Assembly (NCBI GenBank): GCA_027488165.1
Contig: JAIYCF010000061.1
Coordinates: 1-51,312 of the forward strand
From: Streptomycetaceae bacterium
GTDB taxonomy: Bacteria; Actinomycetota; Actinomycetes; Nanopelagicales; Nanopelagicaceae
DNA: 51,312 bases
Reading direction: 5' to 3'
The notes under the pieces are model-generated. The model saw only the letters and a program-made list of their open reading frames with translations. It searched no databases and was not told the origin of the DNA. Position 1 is the first letter of the stretch, and every line of letters starts with the position of its first letter. The translations under genes and the position numbers were made by a program. Shown in pieces: positions 26,903 through 35,695 of the stretch.

Positions 26903-26963
26903 TCATAGCCCGCATAAATTCTTGAACAGTTCTCAGCAAGGCGGGCGTTAGACTCGCCTCCTT
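26903..26963. promoter_or_regulatory. divergent intergenic region, DksA-like gene / ileS
   Basis: 61 bp. Toward ileS, GTTAGACT is present with TAGACT at 26949-26954 and 9 nt to the ATG, and no SD, so the ileS mRNA is leaderless or has a very short leader. AGGCG and CGCCT flank the hexamer as a short inverted repeat. The space is too short for a T-box leader. GAACAGTTC near 26925 has the wrong spacing for a LexA box. Confidence 0.4.
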
Positions 26964-29900
26964 ATGAGTTCTCCAAAGATGCGCCCGATTCCCGCTGCGA
27001 TCGATCTCCCAGGTATGGAGCGTTCGATCCTAGATTTCTGGCGTACCAATTCGATTTTTGAGGCGAGCACTCAAGCAAGAGAAGGCGCTCAACCTTGGAC
27101 ATTCTATGAAGGTCCTCCAACTGCCAATGGAATGCCGGGCACGCACCACATCGAAGCGCGCGTATTTAAGGATGTCTTCCCTCGTTACCAAACGATGAAG
27201 GGTAAGTATGTAACTCGAAAAGCCGGTTGGGATTGCCACGGCCTACCTGTAGAAATTGCAGTTGAAAAAGAGTTAGGTTTTTCAGGAAAAGGCGATATTG
27301 AAAAATATGGAATCGCCGCATTCAATGACAAGTGCCGCGAATCTGTAACTCGCCACGTTGATGCATTTACAACCATGACTAACCGCATGGGTTTCTGGGT
27401 TGATTTCGATCAGGCATATTGGACGATGGCTCCTGAATATGTCGAAAGCGTTTGGTGGAGCTTAAAAGAGATCTGGAAGAAAGGTCTCCTTGTTCAAGAT
27501 CACCGCGTTGCGCCATATTGCCCGCGATGTGGAACCGGGCTTTCCGATCACGAATTAGCACAAGGCTACGAAACAGTTACCGATCCATCGGTCTATGTTC
27601 GCTTTCCAGTTACATCTGGCGAATTAGCCGATCTCGGTGCTGCGCTCCTGGTTTGGACCACTACCCCTTGGACCTTAGTTTCTAATACCGCTGTTGCAGT
27701 TCATCCAGATGTTGATTATGCAGTCGCTGAAGTTGTAGTCGAAGAAAACCGTGAGGTCTTGGTTGTTGCGCAAGCACTTCTTAGCGCACTATCCGGTGAG
27801 GTAAATGTTATAAAGGTCATTAAGGGTAAAGATCTAGAACGCGTTACATATAAGCGTCCCCTTGATTTGATTGAGATCCCAGATTCACACTTCATAGTTC
27901 TAGCAACTTATGTGACTACCGAAGATGGAACTGGTTTAGTTCACCAATCCCCTGCTTTTGGCGCCGACGATTTAGCGGTCTGCCGCGGTTATGGCTTGCC
28001 AGTTGTAAATCCAATCGCACCAGATGGAAAGTTTTTGGCGGATGTTCCACTAGTTGGTGGGGTCTTCTTTAAGGAAGCCGATAAGACTTTGGTGAAGGAA
28101 CTTAAGTCACGTGGCGTTCTTTATAAGCACCAACCGTTTGAGCACCCATACCCACATTGCTGGCGCTGTCACACCGCACTCATTTATTACGCACAGCCAT
28201 CTTGGTATATCCGCACCACTTCAATTAAAGATGCGCTGATCCGCGAGAACGAGAAAACTGATTGGCATCCAGAGACAATCAAGACTGGTCGCTACGGTGA
28301 TTGGCTCAATAACAATATTGACTGGGCGCTATCGCGAAATCGTTTCTGGGGTACTCCGCTTCCGATCTGGCGTTGTGAAGATAAGCATGAAGTCTGTGTT
28401 GATTCGCTAGCTGAACTCGGCGCGCTAGCCGGGCAAGAACTTTCCAACCTGGATCCACATCGACCATTTGTTGATGACATCACCTTCCCATGCGCTCAAT
28501 GTTCCAAAGTAATGAATCGCGTACCTGAAGTAATTGATTGTTGGTATGACTCAGGCGCTATGCCATTTGCGCAGTGGGGCTATCCGCATAAGCCTGGTTC
28601 AGTTGAAAAATTCAAGGCTGCTTATCCTGCTGACTTTATCTGTGAGGCTATTGATCAAACGCGCGGCTGGTTCTACACGCTAATGACTATCGGAACCTTG
28701 GTCTTTGATCAAAGTTCTTACAAGAGCGTGCTCTGCCTCGGCCACATTCTCGATAAAGATGGTCGCAAGATGAGCAAGCATCTCGGCAATGTTCTTGAGC
28801 CAATTTCACTGATGGATCAACACGGCGCCGATGCTGTGCGTTGGTACATGTTGGCGGCAGGTTCTCCATGGTCTGCGCGCCGCGTGGGCCACGATGCGAT
28901 TAGCGATGTTGTACGTAAAACTTTGCTTACTTATTGGAACACAATCTCATTCCACACTCTCTATGCCGAAGCATCTGGTTTTGAGCTAAGCCAATCAACT
29001 GCGCTCAAGGATCGCTCGATGATGGATAAGTGGATCATCAGCGAATTAAATGCACTTGTTCAAGAAGTTGATAAGTCATATTCAGAATTTGATTCCCAGA
29101 ACGCAGGAAAGGCGCTGGCTAGATTTATCGATGATCTCTCCAATTGGTATGTGCGCCGTTCTCGTCGCCGTTTCTGGGATGGCGATGCCTCTGCCTTAGC
29201 AACGCTTCACGAATGCCTTGTAACTCTGACTCAACTACTTGCGCCGATGGTTCCATTTATCTCTGAGCATGTTTGGCAAGAATTGGTCAAGGTTGCAGAT
29301 CCATCTGCTGCAGCTTCCGTGCACTTAACCGATTTCCCTATTGCTGATACATCTCTAATCAACTTAGATTTAAATGCGCAGGTTGCGATGACTCGTCGCG
29401 TTGTAGAACTAGGTCGCTCCGCTCGCGCTGAATCGGCGATCAAGATTCGCCAACCACTTCAACGTGCGCTTATCTCAGCAACTGGTTGGTCAACGCTGCC
29501 AAATGACATGAAGGAACAGATCGCAGATGAGTTAAATGTGATTGATCTGGCCGATATCGCAGATGCCGACGGAGATCTAGTTGATATCTCAGTCAAAGCC
29601 AACTTTAAATCTCTAGGCGCCAAATTCGGTAAAGAGGTTCAAGATATTGCCAAGGCGATTGCTGCTACAGATGCCACCGAATTAGTTAAAGGTCTTCGTA
29701 AGACAGGCAGCGCCAAGGTTGGTACTTGGGAGATAGATCTTGCCGATCTAGTCGTTACCGAAGTTCCAAAATCTGGCTGGATGGTGGCAAGCCATGATGG
29801 CGAGTCAGTTGCACTTGATCTAGCGCTAACCCCTGAATTAATTGAAGCCGGAAACGTTCGCGAGGTAATCCGCTTTATCCAAGAGCGTCGCAAAAGCGAT

Positions 29901-30083
29901 GGTTTTGAAATCTCTGATCGAATCTCGGTTCGCTGGAATGCAGAACAATCAGTTGTTTCGGCAGTTACTAGCGCCCAAACCCATATTAGCGATGAGGTAT
30001 TGGCCCTTGAATTCGTACGCGATGAATCAATTGCAACGAGCGATAACGATCTGGGAATTGAAGTAGTACTGAAGAAAGCCTAA
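26964..30083 (+). CDS. ileS: isoleucyl-tRNA synthetase with altered HIGH motif
   Basis: Charges tRNA-Ile with isoleucine; class Ia, 1039 residues, IleRS2-like in length. The HxGH signature is replaced by GTHH at 59-62 in ANGMPGTHHIEARV. Other landmarks are conserved: GWDCHGLPVE after it, DHRVAPYCPRCGTGLSDHEL, the CP1 editing domain (LVWTTTPWTLVSNTA), ALSRNRFWGTPLPIW, CWYDSGAMPFAQ, and KMSK at 602-605 (DGRKMSKHLGN). An anticodon-binding domain fills the C-terminus. It is the only plus-strand gene here and converges on yggT with a 27-bp gap. I recall the GxHH form being common in actinobacterial enzymes. Confidence 0.97.
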   Translation: MSSPKMRPIPAAIDLPGMERSILDFWRTNSIFEASTQAREGAQPWTFYEGPPTANGMPGTHHIEARVFKDVFPRYQTMKGKYVTRKAGWDCHGLPVEIAVEKELGFSGKGDIEKYGIAAFNDKCRESVTRHVDAFTTMTNRMGFWVDFDQAYWTMAPEYVESVWWSLKEIWKKGLLVQDHRVAPYCPRCGTGLSDHELAQGYETVTDPSVYVRFPVTSGELADLGAALLVWTTTPWTLVSNTAVAVHPDVDYAVAEVVVEENREVLVVAQALLSALSGEVNVIKVIKGKDLERVTYKRPLDLIEIPDSHFIVLATYVTTEDGTGLVHQSPAFGADDLAVCRGYGLPVVNPIAPDGKFLADVPLVGGVFFKEADKTLVKELKSRGVLYKHQPFEHPYPHCWRCHTALIYYAQPSWYIRTTSIKDALIRENEKTDWHPETIKTGRYGDWLNNNIDWALSRNRFWGTPLPIWRCEDKHEVCVDSLAELGALAGQELSNLDPHRPFVDDITFPCAQCSKVMNRVPEVIDCWYDSGAMPFAQWGYPHKPGSVEKFKAAYPADFICEAIDQTRGWFYTLMTIGTLVFDQSSYKSVLCLGHILDKDGRKMSKHLGNVLEPISLMDQHGADAVRWYMLAAGSPWSARRVGHDAISDVVRKTLLTYWNTISFHTLYAEASGFELSQSTALKDRSMMDKWIISELNALVQEVDKSYSEFDSQNAGKALARFIDDLSNWYVRRSRRRFWDGDASALATLHECLVTLTQLLAPMVPFISEHVWQELVKVADPSAAASVHLTDFPIADTSLINLDLNAQVAMTRRVVELGRSARAESAIKIRQPLQRALISATGWSTLPNDMKEQIADELNVIDLADIADADGDLVDISVKANFKSLGAKFGKEVQDIAKAIAATDATELVKGLRKTGSAKVGTWEIDLADLVVTEVPKSGWMVASHDGESVALDLALTPELIEAGNVREVIRFIQERRKSDGFEISDRISVRWNAEQSVVSAVTSAQTHISDEVLALEFVRDESIATSDNDLGIEVVLKKA

Positions 30084-30110
30084 ATAGCCTAAAAGGTTTT
30101 GTAGGTTAAA
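30084..30110. terminator. weak inverted repeat between convergent ileS and yggT
   Basis: CCTAAAA and TTTTGTAGG (about 30088-30105) can form a short bulged hairpin in the 27-bp gap between the two stop codons. There is no proper T-run. If it terminates at all it would be weak and bidirectional. Confidence 0.25.
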
Positions 30111-30392
30111 TTAAAGTACGACAACAATGATGCTCTTGGCCAGGCTTATGCCGATTAAAAGCACGATAAATGAGAGATCGATTGCTACTCCACCTAAGCG
30201 CAGTGGAGGCACGAAACGACCAACAAATTTCATTGGTGGATCGGTAATCGAATAAATCAATTCAAAGAATGCGATCAAGAAAGATTTAGGTCGCCAATTT
30301 GGTGCAAAGATTCTGGCGTAATCAACGATTAAGCGAATGAAAAGCGCATACTTGAAGAGATCAAGCAGCGTTAGCAGGAGTGAAGTAATCAT
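30111..30392 (-). CDS. YggT-family membrane protein
   Basis: 93 residues with two hydrophobic segments (about 4-24 and 67-92) around SITDPPMKFVGRFVPPLR, the family signature. YggT proteins sit beside sepF in many bacteria; the Streptomyces relative is called SepG and helps place FtsZ. It starts 24 nt after sepF and is the last gene of the dcw run. In other actinobacteria divIVA normally follows; here the next gene is the convergent ileS. Biochemical role unknown. Confidence 0.88.
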   Translation of the reverse strand: MITSLLLTLLDLFKYALFIRLIVDYARIFAPNWRPKSFLIAFFELIYSITDPPMKFVGRFVPPLRLGGVAIDLSFIVLLIGISLAKSIIVVVL

Positions 30393-30416
30393 TAACCGAA
30401 AGGGAAGTTTCTTAGA

Positions 30417-30884
30417 TCAACTCTGGTTAAAGAAACTCGCTTGAGCCGCTGCGGTCTTATCTTCGCTGCTGACATTTACATTTGCAGGCGAGAGAAGAAA
30501 GACTTTGTGGCTGACGCGTTCGATGCGGCCGTGTAGACCAAATACAAGACCACTTGCAAAGTCAACTAGACGCTTACGTTCGCTCTCTTCCATGTCATCG
30601 AGATTGATGATGACAGGATTTCCTTCGCGGTAGTGCTCGCCCATTTTGCGCGCTTCAGAGTAAGAGCGTGGTTGCAAAGTAACGATGTGGTAATTCGATT
30701 CTTGAACTGGAGCAACTGCGACCGTTGAACCAACGACTGTGACGCCGGCGCGGTCGCGAGATGGACGAGCGATCTCACGAGCAGGGCGTTCGGTGTTGCG
30801 AACTGGAGTTGCTTCTTGTTGTTGAGCTTCTTCATCGGTATCTACCAAACCGAGGTAGCCCATCATTTTATTGAGTGCAGACAT
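30417..30884 (-). CDS. sepF: cell division protein SepF
   Basis: Membrane anchor for FtsZ in bacteria lacking FtsA; binds the FtsZ C-terminal peptide. The 155 residues begin with an amphipathic helix (MSALNKMMGYLGLVD), then a Glu/Arg-rich linker, then the SepF fold (about 65-150): YHIVTLQPRSYSEA, NPVIINLDDMEESERKRLVDFASG, VSHKVFLLSP. ATG with no SD; TAACCT 6 nt upstream shares bases with the yggS stop, so sepF may have its own leaderless transcript. Absence of ftsA near ftsZ fits reliance on SepF. Confidence 0.95.
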   Translation of the reverse strand: MSALNKMMGYLGLVDTDEEAQQQEATPVRNTERPAREIARPSRDRAGVTVVGSTVAVAPVQESNYHIVTLQPRSYSEARKMGEHYREGNPVIINLDDMEESERKRLVDFASGLVFGLHGRIERVSHKVFLLSPANVNVSSEDKTAAAQASFFNQS

Positions 30885-30896
30885 AGGTAAAGGTTA
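30885..30896 (-). promoter_or_regulatory. putative leaderless promoter of sepF
   Basis: TAACCT (30891-30896, minus strand) then TTACCT then ATG. The yggS stop codon TAA is the first three bases of the hexamer. Confidence 0.4.
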
Positions 30897-31580
30897 GGGG
30901 TGATAGGTCCGCGAACCGAGGATTTCGCTACCTACCCTTATATGTGTCGCACCGTGGGCGATAGCAATTTCGAAGTCTGAACTCATGCCAGCCGATAGTG
31001 ATTTTGCGCTTGGGAATTCGCCGATAAATCGTTGGTGAATTTGCGCGATTTCGGCAAAAGCTAGTTGATGTTCGTACTCAACTGGCGGAACGCACATAAG
31101 GCCGTTGAGTTCGAGCCCTGAACTTGCAGCGACCGCATCTGCTAGCCCGCCCAACTCTTGTTCCAAGACTCCCCCTCTATCGGGTGCGCCATCTAGTGAG
31201 AGTTGAATAAAGACGCCAATTTTTTTGCCAGTTTCGTCGCAGATGCGGTTTAACTTTTCGATATGACTTATCTGATCAAGTGAATGGATCACATTGGCCC
31301 ATGATGCGATCTCACGTAACTTACGGCTCTGTACTTGTCCCTGGTAGTGCCAGATTCCTGGCACCTCTAAGGATTTAACTGAACCTTCTTCAGTTCGATT
31401 CTCGCCAAAATTACTCTGACCCAGATCGCGAAGAATTGCGACATCAGTTACTGGATAAGTTTTCGTGACTGCGATCAAAGTTATCTCGGCAAGATCGCGT
31501 CCGGCTAACTGGGCAGCGCTAGCAATGCGCGACTTCACATCATGCAAGGAATTGCTCAAAAATTCGCGGCGCTCTGTCAT
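30894..31580 (-). CDS. yggS: YggS/PROSC-family PLP-binding protein
   Basis: Single-domain TIM-barrel protein that carries pyridoxal 5'-phosphate and buffers PLP and amino-acid homeostasis; no firm enzymatic reaction is known for the family. The 228 residues include the PLP lysine K40 in LIAVTKTYP, NFGENRTEE, WHYQGQVQSRK and LSAGMSSDFEIAIAHGATHIRVGSEILG. The start overlaps the pgeF stop as ATGA. Linkage to ftsZ and sepF is common in Gram-positives. Confidence 0.93.
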   Translation of the reverse strand: MTERREFLSNSLHDVKSRIASAAQLAGRDLAEITLIAVTKTYPVTDVAILRDLGQSNFGENRTEEGSVKSLEVPGIWHYQGQVQSRKLREIASWANVIHSLDQISHIEKLNRICDETGKKIGVFIQLSLDGAPDRGGVLEQELGGLADAVAASSGLELNGLMCVPPVEYEHQLAFAEIAQIHQRFIGEFPSAKSLSAGMSSDFEIAIAHGATHIRVGSEILGSRTYHP

Positions 31581-32242
31581 AGCCAGACCAACCCTACTTG
31601 GCGCCCCGTGGCTCCATCTCTCCGATAAGAGTAGAGATCATTGTGTTCCAAGGTGCAGCGACTTTGGTTATCAATCTCTGCAATTCCCAATTTTCGTAGA
31701 TCTGAGATGAGCGCGGTAACGAGATCAAGAGATGGGGTATTTGCTGCTGTATGGCTAGCGCTCTCGGGATGGCTTGCAGTTACTTCGCTAAAGATTTCAG
31801 GTGATACTTCATAGCACTTGCCGCAAATGGCAGGTCCGATAATTGCAGAAATTTGCTCATCAGAAATTTCGCGCATGACATCAATTGCTTTCTCGGCTAC
31901 ACGATTTATCAAACCTTTACGACCAACATGGACTGCCGCTACTGCGCCTTTCGATTGCAGCAAAAGTGGAATGCAATCTGCAACCATCACCGCAAGTGTT
32001 ATTCCCGGGATGCCGGTAACTAAAGCATCCGCAGTCGGATATTCGTCGGTGACTTCTTCAATGATCGCTACGCGATTTCCATGGACTTGGCTCATATATT
32101 GAGTAGGTCCAAACTTTGTGGAAATCAAAGCGCGGTTAGCGGCAACTATTTCAGGGCTATCACCAACGTGGTCACCCAAATTAAGGGATGCGAATTGGTT
32201 TAAACTTGCACCGCCTAGGCGATCGGTGAAGAAGGTTCCCAT
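31577..32242 (-). CDS. pgeF: polyphenol oxidase-fold protein (PgeF/YfiH, DUF152)
   Basis: The family includes E. coli PgeF, which hydrolyses peptidoglycan precursors wrongly carrying L-Ser, and purine nucleoside phosphorylases (LACC1-like). The 221 residues carry the metal triad: His in QVHGNRVAI, Cys in VMVADCIPLLL, His in AVHVGRKGL, then GPAICGKCYEVSPE. ATG start, 32 nt after ftsZ. Which activity applies here is open; the dcw setting favours peptidoglycan quality control. Confidence 0.9.
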   Translation of the reverse strand: MGTFFTDRLGGASLNQFASLNLGDHVGDSPEIVAANRALISTKFGPTQYMSQVHGNRVAIIEEVTDEYPTADALVTGIPGITLAVMVADCIPLLLQSKGAVAAVHVGRKGLINRVAEKAIDVMREISDEQISAIIGPAICGKCYEVSPEIFSEVTASHPESASHTAANTPSLDLVTALISDLRKLGIAEIDNQSRCTLEHNDLYSYRRDGATGRQVGLVWL

Positions 32243-32274
32243 GTTTAGCTCACTCGCTTCTGGAGTGGAGCTAG

Positions 32275-33405
32275 TTACTTCATAAAGTCAGGAACGTCGA
32301 TCTCATCTTCAGCAACAAGATCTTCAAAAGTAACGCGCTTGCGTGGTGCGCTGCTATCGAGATCAAGTGCTACTGAAATTGGATCGTTACTTGGAATTGG
32401 ATCTGCGATACCTGAAAGGCTCGCCTTATCAATTACCGGAACGGAAACCTTCTTTGGTTCTCCGCCATCAAAGCCCGCTGCGATAACGGTGATGCGAACT
32501 TCATCGCCCAGAGCGTCATCAATAGTTGTTCCGAAGATTATGCGGGCATTGGGATGTGCTGCTGCCTGAACGAGTTCGCAAGCTTCATTGATTTCAAAGA
32601 GACCTAGATCTGATCCACCAGCAACAGAGAGGAGAACTCCCATCGCACCGTCAATAGATGCTTCAAGTAGTGGACTTGAGATCGCAAGCTCTGCAGCACG
32701 TGATGCGCGATTTTCGCCGCGCGCTGATCCGATTCCCATAAGGGCCGAACCGGCATCTGTCATAACTGTCTTCACATCTGCAAAGTCGAGGTTGATAAGA
32801 CCTGGTTGTGTGATGATTTCGGTAATTCCTTGAACGCCTGAAAGCAGAACTTGATCGGCGCTCTTAAATGCATCGACTGCAGTTATGTTGCGATCTGAAA
32901 TTGCAAGTAAGCGATCATTTGGAATAACAATCAAGGTATCTACTTCTGCACGTAGTAGTTCAATTCCTTCATCTGCCTGCGAAGAACGAATCTTTCCTTC
33001 GAATGAGAATGGACGAGTTACAACACCGATCGTTAACGCACCTAAATCGCGCGCAATCTTTGCAACGATTGGTGCGCCACCTGTACCGGTGCCACCACCT
33101 TCTCCTGCAGTAACGAAGACCATATCTGCGCCACGTAAAATTTCTTCAATATCTTCTGTGTGATCGATCGCTGCTTGACGTCCTTTTTCAGGAGCAGCGC
33201 CTGCACCAAGACCCTTAGTTGATGCGCGACCAATATCTAGTTTCACGTCGGCATCACTCATCAATAAATGTTGTGCATCAGTATTAATTGCAATGAACTC
33301 AACGCCCTTTAAACCAACATCAATCATGCGATTGATTGCATTGACTCCACCGCCACCAATACCAACAACTTTGATGACAGCTAAATAATTCTGTGGTGCA
33401 GCCAC
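32275..33405 (-). CDS. ftsZ: cell division GTPase FtsZ
   Basis: Tubulin-like GTPase that forms the division ring. The start is placed at GTG 33405, not at the ATG 30 nt upstream: this gives the standard N-terminus (M/V)AAPQNYLAVIKVVGIGGGG, and an AGGGGG SD lies about 6 nt before it. Product 376 aa. GGGGVNAINRM (17-27) and the tubulin signature GGGTGTGG (103-110) bind GTP. An acidic linker follows the core, and the tail RKRVTFEDLVAEDEIDVPDFMK ends in the conserved peptide that binds SepF and other partners. It has its own upstream region of 181 bp. Confidence 0.97.
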   Translation of the reverse strand: MAAPQNYLAVIKVVGIGGGGVNAINRMIDVGLKGVEFIAINTDAQHLLMSDADVKLDIGRASTKGLGAGAAPEKGRQAAIDHTEDIEEILRGADMVFVTAGEGGGTGTGGAPIVAKIARDLGALTIGVVTRPFSFEGKIRSSQADEGIELLRAEVDTLIVIPNDRLLAISDRNITAVDAFKSADQVLLSGVQGITEIITQPGLINLDFADVKTVMTDAGSALMGIGSARGENRASRAAELAISSPLLEASIDGAMGVLLSVAGGSDLGLFEINEACELVQAAAHPNARIIFGTTIDDALGDEVRITVIAAGFDGGEPKKVSVPVIDKASLSGIADPIPSNDPISVALDLDSSAPRKRVTFEDLVAEDEIDVPDFMK

Positions 33406-33586
33406 AATATCCCCCTTTAGAACTGTAAACCTCAACTTGAGAATTACATTTCTACTCTCTGTAATAAGGGCAACGTAAGGCGTTAAGCAAGCGAAAGCAA
33501 AGACCGACTCAAAGAATTTTTTAATTGTTTAGAGATAGTAAATCGAGTAAATATCTAAAAGAGTTTGAAGTTTTATTCTCTTAAAT
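33406..33586 (-). promoter_or_regulatory. ftsZ upstream region
   Basis: AT-rich 181 bp between the ftsQ stop and the ftsZ GTG, the second-largest gap in the dcw cluster. It has a strong SD (AGGGGG near 33411-33417) and an 11-bp near-palindrome CTCAACTTGAG at 33431-33441, about 25 bp upstream of the start codon. TACAGT lies between them as a possible -10. No small ORF or known RNA family seen. Separate ftsZ transcription is the likely purpose. Confidence 0.5.
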
Positions 33587-34279
33587 TCATTTAACTATCG
33601 GGGCATGGGGCGCACTGACATCGATCATCCTTAAATTCTGATTCTCTTCTCGCTTTAGAAGCGCTTCGATTACCTGAACTTTCAGATCTGTATCCTCGCC
33701 ATCTCCCCAAATAATTCGCAGATCTTGACCTTGAAACTTGCCGTAAATCAAGAAGTTATTGGTTCGGGCAGCGCTCATACGATCGATATTTTTGCTGAAG
33801 CTTTCAGGGAGTGCGGTAAAGACTTTGATCGCCGCTAAACCACCATCAACTGATTTTGCACTTACCTTTGGAAGTCCATCTGCAATATCGGCTGGAGTTG
33901 CGAAGGTCTTTCCTGAAGAGTCAAGTACTACTTGAGGTTTACCCGGTTCGCTATAAAGAGCGATTGGCGTTCTTGTTGTTATAGAAATTGAAACCTTTCC
34001 AGAGATCCAATTTCTAGATACCTGCGAACTTTCAACCCAATCAAATGAGCGAAGGCGATTAGAGAGAGCCCGCGGATCGACTCTGGCCAACTTATCCCCT
34101 TGCGCAATATCTAAGGAGCGAGAGATCGCTAACTGGCTCTCTTTAGTTGGTGCACCTGTGATCTCAACGCTTCTGACTGAAAGAAGTGGAGACCAACCTA
34201 AAAGATAAGAACCCGCGCCAAAGATCAGAATAAAAGCGACGATAGCGCGCGCTGTTTTTGAATTAACCTTCATTTTCAT
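33587..34279 (-). CDS. ftsQ: cell division protein FtsQ
   Basis: Bitopic divisome protein linking FtsZ-ring assembly to septal synthesis; pairs with FtsL/FtsB-type proteins outside the membrane. The 230 residues have a short cytosolic start, a membrane segment (about 9-27), a POTRA domain (LLSVRSVEITGAPTKES, about 30-100) and a beta domain. Two ATG codons (34279 and 34273) are in frame; the upstream one is used here. It follows murC by 12 nt. Recognition rests on architecture and position more than on strong motifs. Confidence 0.9.
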   Translation of the reverse strand: MKMKVNSKTARAIVAFILIFGAGSYLLGWSPLLSVRSVEITGAPTKESQLAISRSLDIAQGDKLARVDPRALSNRLRSFDWVESSQVSRNWISGKVSISITTRTPIALYSEPGKPQVVLDSSGKTFATPADIADGLPKVSAKSVDGGLAAIKVFTALPESFSKNIDRMSAARTNNFLIYGKFQGQDLRIIWGDGEDTDLKVQVIEALLKREENQNLRMIDVSAPHAPIVK

Positions 34280-34291
34280 CTTCGCAATGCT

Positions 34292-35695
34292 TTAGGCCGG
34301 TGAATTAAAGCGGCGAGATAACCCGTCACAGATAATAGGTGCCAGAGAATTAACGTCTCCTGCGCCAAGTGTCAGGATGACATCCCCTGGTTTTGCGTTA
34401 TCGATAATCCAATCAGATGCCTCGATAAAGTTTGGAATAAACCGGCCTCGCTGCATTGCCTTAGCAATCTGTTCAGCACTTACCCCTGGAATTGGTTTTT
34501 CGGATGCGGCATATATCTCAAGGAGTATTACTTCATCGGCGATATCTAAAGCAGTAGAAAACTCTGTCATAAAGGCTTGGGTGCGTGAATAACGGTGCGG
34601 TTGAAATATCGCAAGAACTCTTCCGTCGCCGGCATAGCGTTTTGCCGCATTTAGAGTCACGGTAATTTCAGTCGGGTGGTGTCCATAATCATCAATTACC
34701 CGAATTCCATGAACTGTTCCCTTTAATTCAAAGCGACGACCTGCGCCATGGAAACTTGCTAAACCTGCAAGTAGTTCGGCAGCTGGCGCGCCTAGCGATA
34801 AGCCCATCGCAAGCGCTGCGCCGGCATTTAAAACGTTGTGTAAACCAGGAACCTGTAGGGAGAGAGTTCCGATTAGTCGCCCTTTCCATAGCGCCCTCGC
34901 AGTTGATCCCATCGCTAATAGATTGATTGAATCGATGTACAGGTCGCTTCCCTCGGTAGTTCCATATGAAATAACCGTTAAATCTGAGCGTAGTTTCGAC
35001 CCGCTCCCCAAGGCGGCCGATCCCGCATCATCTGCGCAATAAACCAGAATTCCATCTTGGCTAATTGTCGCAGCGAAAGAATTGAAGGCGTTGGTTACAT
35101 CTTCTGGCTTAGCGAAAAAGTCCACGTGATCATGTTCAATATTTGTAACTATCGCAGCGTTGGGGTGATATTCAACAAAGGATCCATCAGATTCATCGGC
35201 TTCTGCTACAAAGAGATCTCCTGTGCCTTTGTGCGCATTCGATCCAGATGAAGTAAGTGTGCCGCCAATTGCAAATGAAGGATCTAATCCACATGATTGC
35301 AGAGCAACAGTTAGCATCGATGAGGTTGTGGTCTTGCCATGTGTTCCGGCTACAGCGATGCTGCGATCTTGCGACATTAAAGTAGCTAACGCCTGCGCGC
35401 GTGTGAGCAAAGGAATTTGCAGCTCTTTGGCGCGAGTTAACTCAACGTTGCTGGCGCCTATAGCAGTTGAGTAAACAATGAAATCAGCGTCACCTACTTG
35501 GTCCGCTTTATGTTCTGGCCAAACTTGCGCGCCAAGTGCTTGCAATGCGCTCAAGACTGTTGAATCTTTAGCATCAGAACCGCTGACGGTGATTCCATGT
35601 GAAAGTGCGATGCGCGCTAGTCCGCTCATTCCGGCGCCACCAATTCCTATGAAGTGGAGACGTTTACCTGACCACTGAGAAAGATCTTTGGCCAT
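34292..35695 (-). CDS. murC: UDP-N-acetylmuramate--L-alanine ligase
   Basis: Adds the first stem-peptide residue, L-Ala, to UDP-MurNAc with ATP. The 467 residues show HFIGIGGAGMSGLA (14-27), the P-loop GTHGKTTT (117-124), VTNIEHDHVDFF and the C-terminal DDYGHHPTEI and FQPHRYSRT motifs of Mur ligases. The start shares a base with the murG stop (TAATG). Confidence 0.97.
   Translation of the reverse strand: MAKDLSQWSGKRLHFIGIGGAGMSGLARIALSHGITVSGSDAKDSTVLSALQALGAQVWPEHKADQVGDADFIVYSTAIGASNVELTRAKELQIPLLTRAQALATLMSQDRSIAVAGTHGKTTTSSMLTVALQSCGLDPSFAIGGTLTSSGSNAHKGTGDLFVAEADESDGSFVEYHPNAAIVTNIEHDHVDFFAKPEDVTNAFNSFAATISQDGILVYCADDAGSAALGSGSKLRSDLTVISYGTTEGSDLYIDSINLLAMGSTARALWKGRLIGTLSLQVPGLHNVLNAGAALAMGLSLGAPAAELLAGLASFHGAGRRFELKGTVHGIRVIDDYGHHPTEITVTLNAAKRYAGDGRVLAIFQPHRYSRTQAFMTEFSTALDIADEVILLEIYAASEKPIPGVSAEQIAKAMQRGRFIPNFIEASDWIIDNAKPGDVILTLGAGDVNSLAPIICDGLSRRFNSPA

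Noticed and set aside
26922..26935. GAACAGTTC as a LexA/SOS box
   Set aside because: Actinobacterial boxes have four bases between GAAC and GTTC; here there is one.
26727..26951. Plus-strand ORF of 74 codons predicting a very hydrophobic Phe/Ala protein
   Set aside because: It is the exact antisense of the Lys/Ala-rich repeat of the DksA-like gene; Lys codons read as Phe on the other strand.
26903..26963. T-box riboswitch upstream of ileS, as in several other actinobacteria
   Set aside because: The divergent gap is 61 bp with no T-box consensus or specifier stem; too short for one.
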